From Sulfurimonas xiamenensis (GTDB lineage: Bacteria; Campylobacterota; Campylobacteria; Campylobacterales; Sulfurimonadaceae), in the NCBI RefSeq assembly GCF_009258045.1, contig NZ_CP041166.1, positions 868,001 to 932,000 of the forward strand: DNA of 64,000 nt, given 5' to 3'. This document shows, in pieces, positions 8,292-16,894 of this stretch (position 1 is the stretch's first letter; every line of letters starts with the position of its first letter). The translations under genes were made by a program, and so were the position numbers. The notes beneath the pieces were generated by a model that was not told where the DNA came from, did not search any database, and saw only the letters and a list, made by a program, of their open reading frames with translations.

Positions 8292-9329
8292 TTGAAATTA
8301 ACTATTTTATTCGGCGGGGCAAGTTTTGAGCATGAAATCAGTATAGTAAGCGCTATTACATTAAAACAAAAACTTTCAAATTTTGATTTAAGTTTTATTT
8401 TTTGTGATCAGGACCATACATTTTATCTTATTGAAGCAGCAAAAATGAAAGCTGTTACTTTCTCAAAAGGTGAGTACAAAAAAATGCCTAAGCTCTTAAT
8501 TGCTAACGGCGGATTTGTTCAAAAAGGAATTTTTAGTTCAACCATGCATAATGCCACTGTTTTAAACCTTATACACGGTGCAGATGGAGAAGATGGCACT
8601 ATAGCTGCACTTTTGGATTTTTTCTCCATAAAATATATCGGGCCTCGCATCGATGCAAGTGTTTTTTCGTACGATAAAAGATATACAAAATGGCTCTGTA
8701 AAGCCAGAGGCGTAAAAAGTGTTGCACATGAAGAGTTAAATATAAAAGAGCATAAAAATATAAATATTGAGTATCCTATAATTGTAAAACCGGCTAGACT
8801 TGGAAGCTCAATCGGAGTCAGTATAGTCAAAGAGGAGAGTGAGCTTGATTATGCGTTAGACAGTGCATTTGAATTTGATGGCAATGTTATAGTCGAACCA
8901 TTTTTAGAAGGTGTCAAAGAGTATAATTTAGCAGGTTTTATGGCAAATGAAGAGATACATTTTTCTATAATCGAAGAACCTCAAAAAGAGATGTTTTTAG
9001 ATTTTGAAAAGAAATATATGGATTTTTCAAGAAGTGAACAGGTTTTGCAAGCAGAGATATCAAAAGAGTTGGAATCAAAACTAAAAGATAATTTTGAAAA
9101 AATCTATAAAGATTTATTTGAAGGCGCACTTATTAGATGTGACTTTTTTGTTGTTGAAGGCGAAGTCTATTTAAATGAGATAAACCCTATACCGGGTTCT
9201 ATGGCAAACTATCTTTTTGATAATTTTGAAAACTCTTTGGCAATGCTTTTAAGTTCGCTTCCAAATGTTAAAAAAGCAAAGATAGGGTATGAATATATTC
9301 ACTCAATTTCTAAAGCAAAAGGGAAATAA
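8292..9329 (+). CDS. ddl: D-alanine--D-alanine ligase
   Basis: A 345-residue ATP-grasp enzyme joining two D-alanines for the peptidoglycan stem peptide. Seen are the N-terminal LFGGASFEHEIS, the ATP-grasp lysine loop PIIVKPARLGSSIGVSIV, and the metal-binding C-terminal YLNEINPIPGSM. It starts at TTG 8292 with AAGGA upstream. The stop overlaps the ATG of the next gene (TAATG), indicating coupling. Product goes directly to MurF, encoded two genes downstream. Confidence 0.96.
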   Translation: MKLTILFGGASFEHEISIVSAITLKQKLSNFDLSFIFCDQDHTFYLIEAAKMKAVTFSKGEYKKMPKLLIANGGFVQKGIFSSTMHNATVLNLIHGADGEDGTIAALLDFFSIKYIGPRIDASVFSYDKRYTKWLCKARGVKSVAHEELNIKEHKNINIEYPIIVKPARLGSSIGVSIVKEESELDYALDSAFEFDGNVIVEPFLEGVKEYNLAGFMANEEIHFSIIEEPQKEMFLDFEKKYMDFSRSEQVLQAEISKELESKLKDNFEKIYKDLFEGALIRCDFFVVEGEVYLNEINPIPGSMANYLFDNFENSLAMLLSSLPNVKKAKIGYEYIHSISKAKGK

Positions 9330-10066
9330 TGGCTATAAAGTCAATCCAGTTTCATCAACATACTTTGGATATAAGCTATGAGGTAGTAAATCCCAAAGCT
9401 ACCGTTGATCTAATTATTCTGCATGGATGGGGCAGCAATAAAAACTTGATGAAAAAAGCATTTTCGTCCTATATGGAGAGTTTTCGTCATATCTATATAG
9501 ATCTGCCCGGATTTGGCAACTCTACATGCAATATGCCTCTTGAGACAAAAGATTATGCAAGAGTAGTGGAACTTCTTATGATTCATTTAAATGCTTCTAA
9601 AGATATAGTTCTTGGTCACTCTTTTGGCGGCAAAGTTGCACTTTTGTTAAATCCTGAAGTACTTGTTTTAGTTGCAAGTGCTGGAATCTATAGGTCAAAA
9701 TCTATAAAAGTAAGAACAAAAATTGCACTCTTTAAACTTCTCAAACTATTAGGATTGACAAAATTTAGAGAGTTGTTCGTAGCAGAGGATGCAAAAAAAC
9801 TGAGTGAGCCAATGTATCAAACTTTTAAAAATGTGGTAGATGAAGATTTTTCTAAAGAGTTTGCTTCTTATAAAGGAAAAGCACTTTTGTGCTGGGGAAA
9901 AGAGGACAGTGCCACACCGCTTAGCAGTGCTTTGAAGATAAACAAACTTATAAAAGACTCCTCGCTTTTAACTTATGAGGGTGATCACTACTTCTTTTTA
10001 AATAACGCCAAAGATGTATCACAAAACATAGAAAAAACTTTTTTAAAAACAATGGAGCATAAATAA
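9329..10066 (+). CDS. alpha/beta hydrolase
   Basis: A 245-residue alpha/beta hydrolase fold protein. The oxyanion region is LHGWGSNKN (about 31-39), the nucleophile elbow is GHSFGG with S98, a possible acid lies in WGKEDSATP and a possible catalytic His in EGDHYFF near the C-terminus. A complete Ser-Asp-His triad is therefore plausible. It lies between ddl and murF with 1-nt overlaps on both sides. Campylobacter carries a hydrolase at the same place, so the link to cell-wall metabolism may be conserved, but the substrate is unknown. Confidence 0.8.
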   Translation: MAIKSIQFHQHTLDISYEVVNPKATVDLIILHGWGSNKNLMKKAFSSYMESFRHIYIDLPGFGNSTCNMPLETKDYARVVELLMIHLNASKDIVLGHSFGGKVALLLNPEVLVLVASAGIYRSKSIKVRTKIALFKLLKLLGLTKFRELFVAEDAKKLSEPMYQTFKNVVDEDFSKEFASYKGKALLCWGKEDSATPLSSALKINKLIKDSSLLTYEGDHYFFLNNAKDVSQNIEKTFLKTMEHK

Positions 10067-11511
10067 TGCAAAACTATGAAATAGTTATATCGTTTATTAC
10101 AAATGTTCTATTTGTAACAGCCCTAGGATGGTACCTTATTACCAATCTTCAGTGGTATGATTACAAACTTTCACGGGTTATTTTAAAACATCATAAGCCT
10201 CACTGGCATCTTGTCTACTTTTTTATACCATTTTTGGCTTATTATGCTATGGCTGGGTATTTTAGTATTTTTTTCTTTTTTGCATTTTTGCCGGCTCTTT
10301 TTATCTGGCACAAAAATCTTGATAAAAAACTTGTTTTAACATGGAGGGTAAAAAGATTTTTAATTCTTTTGCTCTCTTTTGTCTTTTTTCAGGATCTTCT
10401 TTGCAGTGTAAAATCAGCATGCGAAACTTACGGTGTTTTTATGCCTCTTGCACTTGCTTATATCGCCAGTTTAGGCATAGAAAAGTTTCTTTTTGCACTA
10501 TTTAAAAAAGAGGCGCAAAAAAAATTAAAAAGAATGGAAAAATTGCAAGTTGTCTGTATTACAGGAAGTTACGGTAAGACAAGTATAAAAAATTTTGTTT
10601 CTGAGATTTTAAGAAAAAAGTACAAAGTTTACGCAACGCCTAGAAGCGTAAATACTCTTGGGGGAATAGTTAAAGATATAAACGAATCACTGCCGGATGA
10701 TACAGATATTTATGTTTGTGAAGCAGGAGCCAGAGAGAGAGGGGATATCTATGAGATAACAACTTTTTTAGAGCCTCAAGTGGTTGTTGTCGGAAAAGTA
10801 GGACTTGCACATATAGAGTATTTTAAAACTCTGCAAAATATTATTGCAACTAAACTCGAAATTATGCAGTCACCAAGACTTGAGTGCGCTTTTATCCACA
10901 CCTCTGTAACAGATGAACCTCATGATAAAGTGACATTTTTCGGTGACGAGATACAAGATATAAACTCGACTTTAGAGGGAACTGATTTTGAATTGAAAGT
11001 ATATGACAATATCCTTCATCTGCACACAGATATTTTAGGCTCATTTCAAGCAACCAATATTGCTGTTGCTGTTCATATAGCAAAAACATTCGATATAAGT
11101 GATGAGCAGATAGTAGAAGCTGTAAAAGAGCTCAAACCGGTTGAACACAGACTTCAAATGATAAAAGCAGGCGGCAAGATTATTCTTGATGACGGTTATA
11201 ACGGTAATATAGAGGGAATGCTTGAAGCGATTCGCTTATGTTCGCTGCATAAAGGGAGAAAAGTAATCGTTACTCCGGGACTCGTAGAGAGCAGCGATGA
11301 ACTTAATCTTAAGCTTATAGAGGCGATAAACAGTGTGTTTGATATTGTAATAGTAACCGGTTCACTAAACGCAGAACTCTTTGATAAAAACCTAAAAGTA
11401 AAAAACAAGATAATGTTAGCAGACAAATCAAATCTTACAGAAGTTTTGGCAGATCAGACAAAAGCCGGCGATATCATACTTTTTGCAAATGATGCACCCA
11501 ATTTTATATAA
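10066..11511 (+). CDS. murF: UDP-MurNAc-tripeptide--D-alanyl-D-alanine ligase MurF with membrane N-terminus
   Basis: A 481-residue Mur ligase that adds D-Ala-D-Ala to UDP-MurNAc-tripeptide. The P-loop is GSYGKTS (about 167-173), with a later HRLQM and LDDGYNGN substrate/ligase motifs. Unusually, residues 1-145 contain several hydrophobic segments (about 8-26, 48-64, 66-81, 96-112, 124-146) in place of the soluble MurF N-terminal fold. The active domain is therefore probably tethered to the inner membrane. I believe other Campylobacterota share this architecture. It follows the hydrolase with a 1-nt overlap and is 9 nt from dctQ. Confidence 0.9.
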   Translation: MQNYEIVISFITNVLFVTALGWYLITNLQWYDYKLSRVILKHHKPHWHLVYFFIPFLAYYAMAGYFSIFFFFAFLPALFIWHKNLDKKLVLTWRVKRFLILLLSFVFFQDLLCSVKSACETYGVFMPLALAYIASLGIEKFLFALFKKEAQKKLKRMEKLQVVCITGSYGKTSIKNFVSEILRKKYKVYATPRSVNTLGGIVKDINESLPDDTDIYVCEAGARERGDIYEITTFLEPQVVVVGKVGLAHIEYFKTLQNIIATKLEIMQSPRLECAFIHTSVTDEPHDKVTFFGDEIQDINSTLEGTDFELKVYDNILHLHTDILGSFQATNIAVAVHIAKTFDISDEQIVEAVKELKPVEHRLQMIKAGGKIILDDGYNGNIEGMLEAIRLCSLHKGRKVIVTPGLVESSDELNLKLIEAINSVFDIVIVTGSLNAELFDKNLKVKNKIMLADKSNLTEVLADQTKAGDIILFANDAPNFI

Positions 11512-11520
11512 GAACAAAAA

Positions 11521-12006
11521 GTGAATTATTTAGATAAAGCTATAAAATATTTGGGTTACTTTACCGCTTTTATCCTCGGAGTTTTAATCTTGCTTGTTGT
11601 ATATGACGCAACTGCAAGATATCTCTTCTCTACCGGTTCAGTGGCACTTCAAGAGCTGGAGTGGCACCTCTTTGATATCGTGATTCTATTTGGAATAGCT
11701 TACACGCTTAAAGAGAATGCGCATGTGAGAGTCGATATTTTTTATGCCTCTTTTTCAAAAAAAACAAAAGCGTTGATAAATACTATAGCATCACTCTTTT
11801 TTGTTCTTCCTTTTTCTCTGCTTATCATTTATATAGGTATTGATTTTGTGCATATGAGTTTTGTACAGCAGGAAGCATCCTCAAATCCGGGCGGATTGGA
11901 GTATAGATTTATTGTTAAATCTCTTATGCCGCTCTCTTTTGTTTTTTTGTCACTTCAGGCGGTTTCACAGGCAATTAAAAGTTTTAAAAAATGGAGATCG
12001 CTATGA
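11521..12006 (+). CDS. dctQ: TRAP transporter small permease (DctQ)
   Basis: A 161-residue protein with four transmembrane segments and the DctQ-family features ELEWHLFDIVILFGIAYTLKENAHVRVDIF. It is the small membrane subunit of a tripartite ATP-independent periplasmic transporter driven by the sodium or proton gradient. It starts at a GTG 9 nt after murF and overlaps dctM by ATGA. No DctP solute-binding protein gene lies nearby, so the substrate cannot be inferred. Confidence 0.9.
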   Translation: MNYLDKAIKYLGYFTAFILGVLILLVVYDATARYLFSTGSVALQELEWHLFDIVILFGIAYTLKENAHVRVDIFYASFSKKTKALINTIASLFFVLPFSLLIIYIGIDFVHMSFVQQEASSNPGGLEYRFIVKSLMPLSFVFLSLQAVSQAIKSFKKWRSL

Positions 12007-13286
12007 TAGCCATATTGATGTTTATAGTTGCTTTAATACTGCTTATGGTTGGAATTCCCGTCGCTTTTGTGTTTGGAGGAGTCTCAATTGTTTTTGCTTT
12101 TTTGATTCCTGAACTTGGTTTTGATGTCTTTTCCGTTTTGCCGTTTCGCATCTATGGAATCATGTCAAATACGACGCTTATGGCGGTACCGCTCTTTATT
12201 GCAATGGGTTTATTACTTGAAAAATCTTTGATGGCTGAGAAACTTTTGGCAGCTATGACCTCTATGTTTCGAACTACAAGAGGCGGTTTGGCGGTGAGTG
12301 TAGTACTTGTAGGTGCAATGCTTGCAGCATCGACTGGAGTCGTGTCGGCAAGTGTTGTTATGATGAGCGTAATTGCGCTTCCATTGATGCTTCGTGCTGG
12401 ATATGACAAAGGACTTGCTGCGGGAACTATTGCTTCAAGCGGAACTCTTGGGCAGATTATACCGCCCTCAATTATATTGATTATTTTGGGTGATGTTATG
12501 AGTGTTAGCGTTGGAGAGCTTTTTATGGGAGCGGTACTTCCTGGAGTTGTACTTGTAGGACTTTATATTATTTATATCTTGATCTTTTCTTATCTTAAGC
12601 CTGATGCTGCTCCTATAGCTGAAGATCTTCAATTTGTGGGAATAAAAGAGATTATCGTAGCTGTTATTCCGCCTCTGCTTCTTATGGTGTCTGTTTTGGG
12701 AAGTATTTTTGTCGGCATTGCATCACCAACTGAATCGGCAGCTTTTGGAGTGATAGGTGCACTTTTGCTTGCATCTCTAAATAGATCCTTAAATTTTAAA
12801 ATGCTTCAGTATGCAGCTATGCAAACCGTGAAACTCAGCGGTATGATATTTATGATTCTTATTGGAGCAACAGCTTTTTCGTTGGTATTTAACGAGCTTG
12901 GCGGAACAGATATGATTTTAGAGTTTTTTAGTGATGATATAGGTGATGTCTGGATATTTATAGCTTTTGCTATGATAAGTATCTTTATTCTTGGTTTTTT
13001 TATAGATTTTATAGAGATAAGTTTTATCATTGTTCCGATTTTGGTGCCGGTTATGCATGCGTTTGGGATTGATCCTGTCTGGTTTGCAATACTAATTGCT
13101 CTAAATCTGCAAGCCTCGTTTTTAACTCCGCCGTTTGGACTCTCACTCTTCTTTTTAAAAGGAGCTGCGGGAGAGAGTATAAAGACAGCTGAAATTTATA
13201 AGGGAATTATCCCTTTTATACTGCTTCAAATTGTGGCGCTTGGTTTGGTAATGCTGTTTCCTGATTTAGTATTTGCATTTATTTAA
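12003..13286 (+). CDS. dctM: TRAP transporter large permease (DctM)
   Basis: A 427-residue protein with about 12 membrane segments, the ion-coupled large subunit of a TRAP transporter. Motifs typical of DctM are MAVPLFIAMGLLLEKS, the ASSGTLGQIIPPSIILIILGD loop and the C-terminal LNLQASFLTPPFGLSLFFLKG. I chose the ATG at 12003, which overlaps the dctQ stop (ATGA); an in-frame start at 11991 is possible. Without a local DctP the ligand is unknown; C4-dicarboxylates are the commonest but not the only TRAP substrates. Confidence 0.92.
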   Translation: MIAILMFIVALILLMVGIPVAFVFGGVSIVFAFLIPELGFDVFSVLPFRIYGIMSNTTLMAVPLFIAMGLLLEKSLMAEKLLAAMTSMFRTTRGGLAVSVVLVGAMLAASTGVVSASVVMMSVIALPLMLRAGYDKGLAAGTIASSGTLGQIIPPSIILIILGDVMSVSVGELFMGAVLPGVVLVGLYIIYILIFSYLKPDAAPIAEDLQFVGIKEIIVAVIPPLLLMVSVLGSIFVGIASPTESAAFGVIGALLLASLNRSLNFKMLQYAAMQTVKLSGMIFMILIGATAFSLVFNELGGTDMILEFFSDDIGDVWIFIAFAMISIFILGFFIDFIEISFIIVPILVPVMHAFGIDPVWFAILIALNLQASFLTPPFGLSLFFLKGAAGESIKTAEIYKGIIPFILLQIVALGLVMLFPDLVFAFI

Positions 13287-13322
13287 TTTTTTTGTGTTAG
13301 AGATTTTAATTAAAGGGTTGAA

Positions 13323-13817
13323 ATGAAAGATATTTTATATGCACCATGGCGGGATAAATATATAACAAGTAAAAAGATAGAGGGTTGTGTTTTTTGTTAT
13401 ATAAGCTCTCATAAAGAAGAGGATAAAGAGCTACATGTACTCTACAGAGATAAATACTGTTTTATGGTTATGAACCGCTATCCATATACACCGGGTCATT
13501 TTATGATTATTCCGCATCTTCATACCGATAAACTTGAAGAATTACCGAGTGAAACTTGGCTTCATATGAGTAACTTAGCGCAAAAAGGCGTAAAACTCTT
13601 AAAAGAGGGATTTGGTGCTCATGGGGTAAATATTGGTATGAATCTTGGAAAAGCCGGAGGTGCCGGAATAGCTGAACATATCCATATGCATTTGGTTCCC
13701 CGTTGGCAAGGTGACACCAATTTTATGACTTCAGTTGCAGATACAAGAGTTTATTCTACTGATTTTGAAAAGATATATGAAAAAATAAAGAGTTTGATTC
13801 CAGATTATATCAAATAG
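13323..13817 (+). CDS. HIT family nucleotide hydrolase/phosphorylase
   Basis: A 164-residue histidine-triad protein with the catalytic HIHMHLVPRW at residues 119-128. The N-terminal APWR...CVFC is typical of the HIT branch related to Ap4A phosphorylase in Campylobacterota and other bacteria. CVFC may be half of a metal site. The family cleaves nucleoside-phosphate bonds such as AMP esters or Ap4A. It is last in the ruvA-murF-TRAP run, 36 nt after dctM, and is followed by the convergent tRNA-Gln gene. Confidence 0.85.
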   Translation: MKDILYAPWRDKYITSKKIEGCVFCYISSHKEEDKELHVLYRDKYCFMVMNRYPYTPGHFMIIPHLHTDKLEELPSETWLHMSNLAQKGVKLLKEGFGAHGVNIGMNLGKAGGAGIAEHIHMHLVPRWQGDTNFMTSVADTRVYSTDFEKIYEKIKSLIPDYIK

Positions 13818-13823
13818 TCAGTG

Positions 13824-13898
13824 TGGATGGGGTAGAGGGATTCGAACCCCCGAATAGCGGCACCAAAAGCCGCGGCCTTACCGCTTGGCGATACCCCA
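13824..13898 (-). tRNA. tRNA-Gln (anticodon TTG), copy 1
   Basis: The reverse strand folds as a cloverleaf: acceptor TGGGGTA/TACCCCA, D-stem GCC/GGC, anticodon loop TTTTGGT with anticodon TTG, five-base variable loop and T-loop TTCGAAT. The 3' CCA is encoded (13824-13826) after discriminator T. It is identical to the copy at 18200-18274. The U1-A72 pair suits the indirect Glu-tRNA-Gln amidation route known in Helicobacter, but no gatCAB gene is in this window. Confidence 0.95.
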
Positions 13899-13933
13899 AT
13901 AGAGTTAAATATTGGTTTTGTAAAACGGGTGGA

Positions 13934-13962
13934 ATTATAAATATAGTCGCCTTATATTTACC
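13934..13962 (-). promoter_or_regulatory. probable promoter of tRNA-Gln copy 1
   Basis: Minus-strand TATAAT at 13934-13939, followed by TCCAC exactly as in the promoter of the second tRNA cluster. The -35 position 17 bp upstream is GGTAAA, a poor match. Confidence 0.5.
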
Positions 13963-14081
13963 TTAATTTTTAGTAAATAACGCCTCATATATATTTTTTA
14001 AAAGAGATGAAAATTAGTGTTGCAAATATAAAAAAAAGATGTATTATTCCATTTATTATACACAATAAAAAGAGGAACTCT

Positions 14082-15062
14082 ATGGGGCGTTTAACCGTAA
14101 ATAAACAAAAATTGAAACGATTTACTATAAATACAAAACTTGTTATGGAAGAGTATTTGGCAAAGCTTGATGTAGATATCAGCGACTATACTTTTGCCGC
14201 AAACTTTATATGGCTGGCTAACAGCAGCGGATTTTACGCGATTATAAACAAATGTTTTTGTCTCTTTGTTATGACGGGCGGTGAGTTAACGATGCTTCTT
14301 CCTCCTTTAGGAAAGAAAAAACATATAACTGATGCAATTATTCGCTGTTTTGAGATTATGAATACAAATAACTCTTCACCATATTACTCTCATATAGATT
14401 ATGTTCAGGCTTCTATGCTTGAAGAGTTTATTCAAAGTGCTGATGAAGCTCAGAGTATGTTTGAAATGCTTGAATCTTATATAGTAGAGAGAAAACTGGT
14501 TGATTATGTTTATGAAGTAGATGCGCTTATAGATCTGCGCGGAAACAGTTACCACACAAAAAGAACAGAGATCAATAAGTTTATGAAATCATATCCGGAT
14601 TATGTTATTGAAAAGTTAGAGAACATAAAACATAAAGATGAGATTATGCATCTATTTAACAAATGGGTTTCTGATAGGGTAAAATATATGCCAAAAGAGG
14701 AGGCAGAACACTTTTTAGAGGGGATTCATCAGGAGAGACATGCGGTAAAGCAGATGCTCAAATATTATGAAGAGCTCTCTTTAATCGGTTTGGTTATATA
14801 CATAAATGGCGAGCTAAAAGGTTTTACGGTAGGTGAGAGAATCAACGAAGATACGGCAACGGTTATTATAGAGAAAACCGATTTTGAGATTTTGGGATGC
14901 GCTCAGTTTATCTTTAGAGAGTTTTCTAAGATGCTAAAAGAGCATTATAATATCTCATATATTAATGTAGGTGATGACATGGGATTTGAAAATCTGCGCA
15001 AGGTAAAGATGTCTTATCGTCCGTTTAAGCTTGTGCCAAAGTATACGATCTACCAAAAATGA
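14082..15062 (+). CDS. DUF2156 (phosphatidylglycerol lysyltransferase C-terminal domain-like) protein
   Basis: A 326-residue soluble protein resembling DUF2156, a tandem-GNAT fold related to the aminoacyl-transferase half of MprF (LPG synthase). The MprF flippase membrane domain is missing. In the middle, EVDALIDLRGNSYHTKRTEINKF and the C-terminal INVGDDMGFENLRKVKMSYRP are the recognisable blocks. The start at 14082 is preceded by AGAGGA at good spacing; an in-frame ATG at 14007 would add a lysine-rich stretch with no Shine-Dalgarno. It overlaps the rimI-like gene by ATGA, suggesting the two acyl/aminoacyl transferases act together. Substrate unknown. Confidence 0.7.
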   Translation: MGRLTVNKQKLKRFTINTKLVMEEYLAKLDVDISDYTFAANFIWLANSSGFYAIINKCFCLFVMTGGELTMLLPPLGKKKHITDAIIRCFEIMNTNNSSPYYSHIDYVQASMLEEFIQSADEAQSMFEMLESYIVERKLVDYVYEVDALIDLRGNSYHTKRTEINKFMKSYPDYVIEKLENIKHKDEIMHLFNKWVSDRVKYMPKEEAEHFLEGIHQERHAVKQMLKYYEELSLIGLVIYINGELKGFTVGERINEDTATVIIEKTDFEILGCAQFIFREFSKMLKEHYNISYINVGDDMGFENLRKVKMSYRPFKLVPKYTIYQK

Positions 15063-15499
15063 TAATAAGAAAAGCCAAAACATCCGATGCCGCTTCGCTA
15101 TATGTGTTAGAAAAAGAGTCGTTTTCAGTGGAAAACTATCCTCTCTCAAGAGCTTCTTTTTTATACCATATTAAAAACAATCTGCTCTATTTAGCAGAGG
15201 TTGAGGGTAAGGTAGTAGGTTATATCTTGGTGCTCGTTAAACGAAAAAATGCCAAAATATACTCTTTGGGAGTCAGTAAAGCATATCGCAATAGAAAAAT
15301 TTCGCAAGAGCTGCTTCGATTGGCATTTCAAGAGATTTTGGCTTTAGGTTTTAAAAGAGTGCTTCTTGAAGTGCGTACGGATAATGAAGCAGCGATTGCT
15401 TTGTATAAAAAAATGGGCTTTAGCAAACTTAAGAAATTTAAAGCTTTTTACGGAGACGGTTGTGATGCCTATCTGATGCAATTAGAGATGGAAAAATAG
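15059..15499 (+). CDS. GNAT N-acetyltransferase, RimI-like
   Basis: A 146-residue single-domain GNAT protein. The acetyl-CoA-binding motif A is YSLGVSKAYRNRKISQELL, and RVLLEVRTDNEAAIALYKKMGF is the RimI-like motif B. RimI acetylates the N-terminus of ribosomal protein S18; small paralogues have other targets, so the function is tentative. It is coupled by a 4-nt overlap to the DUF2156 gene and is 9 nt before mgtE. Confidence 0.82.
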   Translation: MIIRKAKTSDAASLYVLEKESFSVENYPLSRASFLYHIKNNLLYLAEVEGKVVGYILVLVKRKNAKIYSLGVSKAYRNRKISQELLRLAFQEILALGFKRVLLEVRTDNEAAIALYKKMGFSKLKKFKAFYGDGCDAYLMQLEMEK

Positions 15500-15508
15500 G
15501 GAGAAAAC

Positions 15509-16870
15509 ATGAAACTGTCACTGCAAGAGTTGATTGATGCATTTAGAGATAAAGTAGAAAAATATTTAGAGGGTATTGACACTAGTCTGCACCCCTACGA
15601 TATCGCAGAAGATCTGCTTGAGTTGCGTGATGAAGATGAACAACTTTACTTAGATGAGCTCTTTAAACTTCCGCAAGAACTTCAAGCGCTTGTAATGATA
15701 GAACTTCCTCGTCACTGCCATGAGGAGATAGCTAAGTATTTTACGCCAAATAAACTTGCTTCTTTAGTAAATACGCTTGATACGGATGATGCAGCTGAGC
15801 TTATTCGAAACATAGAAGAGGTTGATGAGGAAGTAGCGCATAAGGTTCTTGAGAGTCTTCCGCACAAAGATAGAGAAAACCTGCAGACCCTTATCGCATA
15901 CGATGAGTATGAAGCGGGTGCATATATGCAGACTGAGCTTTTTTCTGCATTTATAGATGAACAGGTAGGAGACTCCATACGAAGGCTTAAGCGTCTAAAA
16001 GCCCAAAAAGAGTTAGACAGTGTCTATCAGGTTTATGTGGTGACTAGAAATCATAAGTTTTTGGGCTCAATTCCACTGGAAGATTTGATACTTCTTGGAC
16101 CAAATGTTAATTATAGAGAGCTAGTAAAAGAGGGGGTAAATATTATCTCTGTTAAAGCTTTAGATGATATTCACGATGTCGTAGAGGTTGCATCAAAGTA
16201 CGACATGGGGGTAATTCCGGTTACCGATGCCAAAGGCAGGCTTCTTGGGCGTATAACCTCGGATGATATATATGACATTATAGAGGAGCGTGCAACAGGG
16301 CAGCTCTATAATCTTGCGGGTGTTAATGAGGATGCAGAGCAGGAGGAAAGTCTTTTTCATATAGGAAAATATCGTGCTTACTGGCTTGGCATAAATCTTG
16401 TAACTGCTATTGCAGCATCGGTTGTCATCGGTCTTTTTGATGCAACTTTGCAGTCGTTTGTTGCACTTGCCGTCTTAATGCCAATCGTAGCATCTATGGG
16501 CGGAAATGCGGGAACGCAGACGCTGACGGTAACAGTTCGTCAAATGGCGCTTGGAGACATTAGCCTCGAAGATGCGAAAGAGACCATATTAAAAGAGGTA
16601 TATTTAGCTCTTATGAACGGTTTTATATTTGCAGTCGTTATCGGTCTTATAGCTTGGATGTGGTTTTCTATGCCTATGCTTGGAGTGATTATAGCTGCTT
16701 CCATGGTTATCAACATCATCACGGCGGGTTTTTTCGGCTCACTCATCCCTCTTCTTCTTCAAAAGGCAGATATTGATCCGGCTGTCGGTTCATCAGTGAT
16801 TCTTACAACGGTTACTGATATCGTAGGATTTTTCAGTTTTCTTGGATTGGCAACCATAATTTTGCTATAG
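15509..16870 (+). CDS. mgtE: magnesium transporter MgtE
   Basis: A 453-residue Mg2+ channel/transporter. Domain order is an acidic helical N-domain (about 30-130), two CBS domains (about 130-260; GSIPLEDLIL and MGVIPVTDAKGRLLGRITSDD) and five C-terminal membrane helices. The pore signature PIVASMGGNAGTQTLT lies near residue 325. The CBS/N domains are the known Mg2+ sensor that closes the pore. It carries a normal Shine-Dalgarno (GGGAGAA) and sits between the rimI-like gene and a polysaccharide deacetylase. No M-box-like leader is visible. Confidence 0.96.
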   Translation: MKLSLQELIDAFRDKVEKYLEGIDTSLHPYDIAEDLLELRDEDEQLYLDELFKLPQELQALVMIELPRHCHEEIAKYFTPNKLASLVNTLDTDDAAELIRNIEEVDEEVAHKVLESLPHKDRENLQTLIAYDEYEAGAYMQTELFSAFIDEQVGDSIRRLKRLKAQKELDSVYQVYVVTRNHKFLGSIPLEDLILLGPNVNYRELVKEGVNIISVKALDDIHDVVEVASKYDMGVIPVTDAKGRLLGRITSDDIYDIIEERATGQLYNLAGVNEDAEQEESLFHIGKYRAYWLGINLVTAIAASVVIGLFDATLQSFVALAVLMPIVASMGGNAGTQTLTVTVRQMALGDISLEDAKETILKEVYLALMNGFIFAVVIGLIAWMWFSMPMLGVIIAASMVINIITAGFFGSLIPLLLQKADIDPAVGSSVILTTVTDIVGFFSFLGLATIILL

Positions 16871-16894
16871 TAAAAGAAAAAACGGATTTTAAAA

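Noticed and set aside
15059-15508. Magnesium riboswitch before mgtE
   Set aside because: Only 9 bp separate rimI-like and mgtE genes, so no leader fits.
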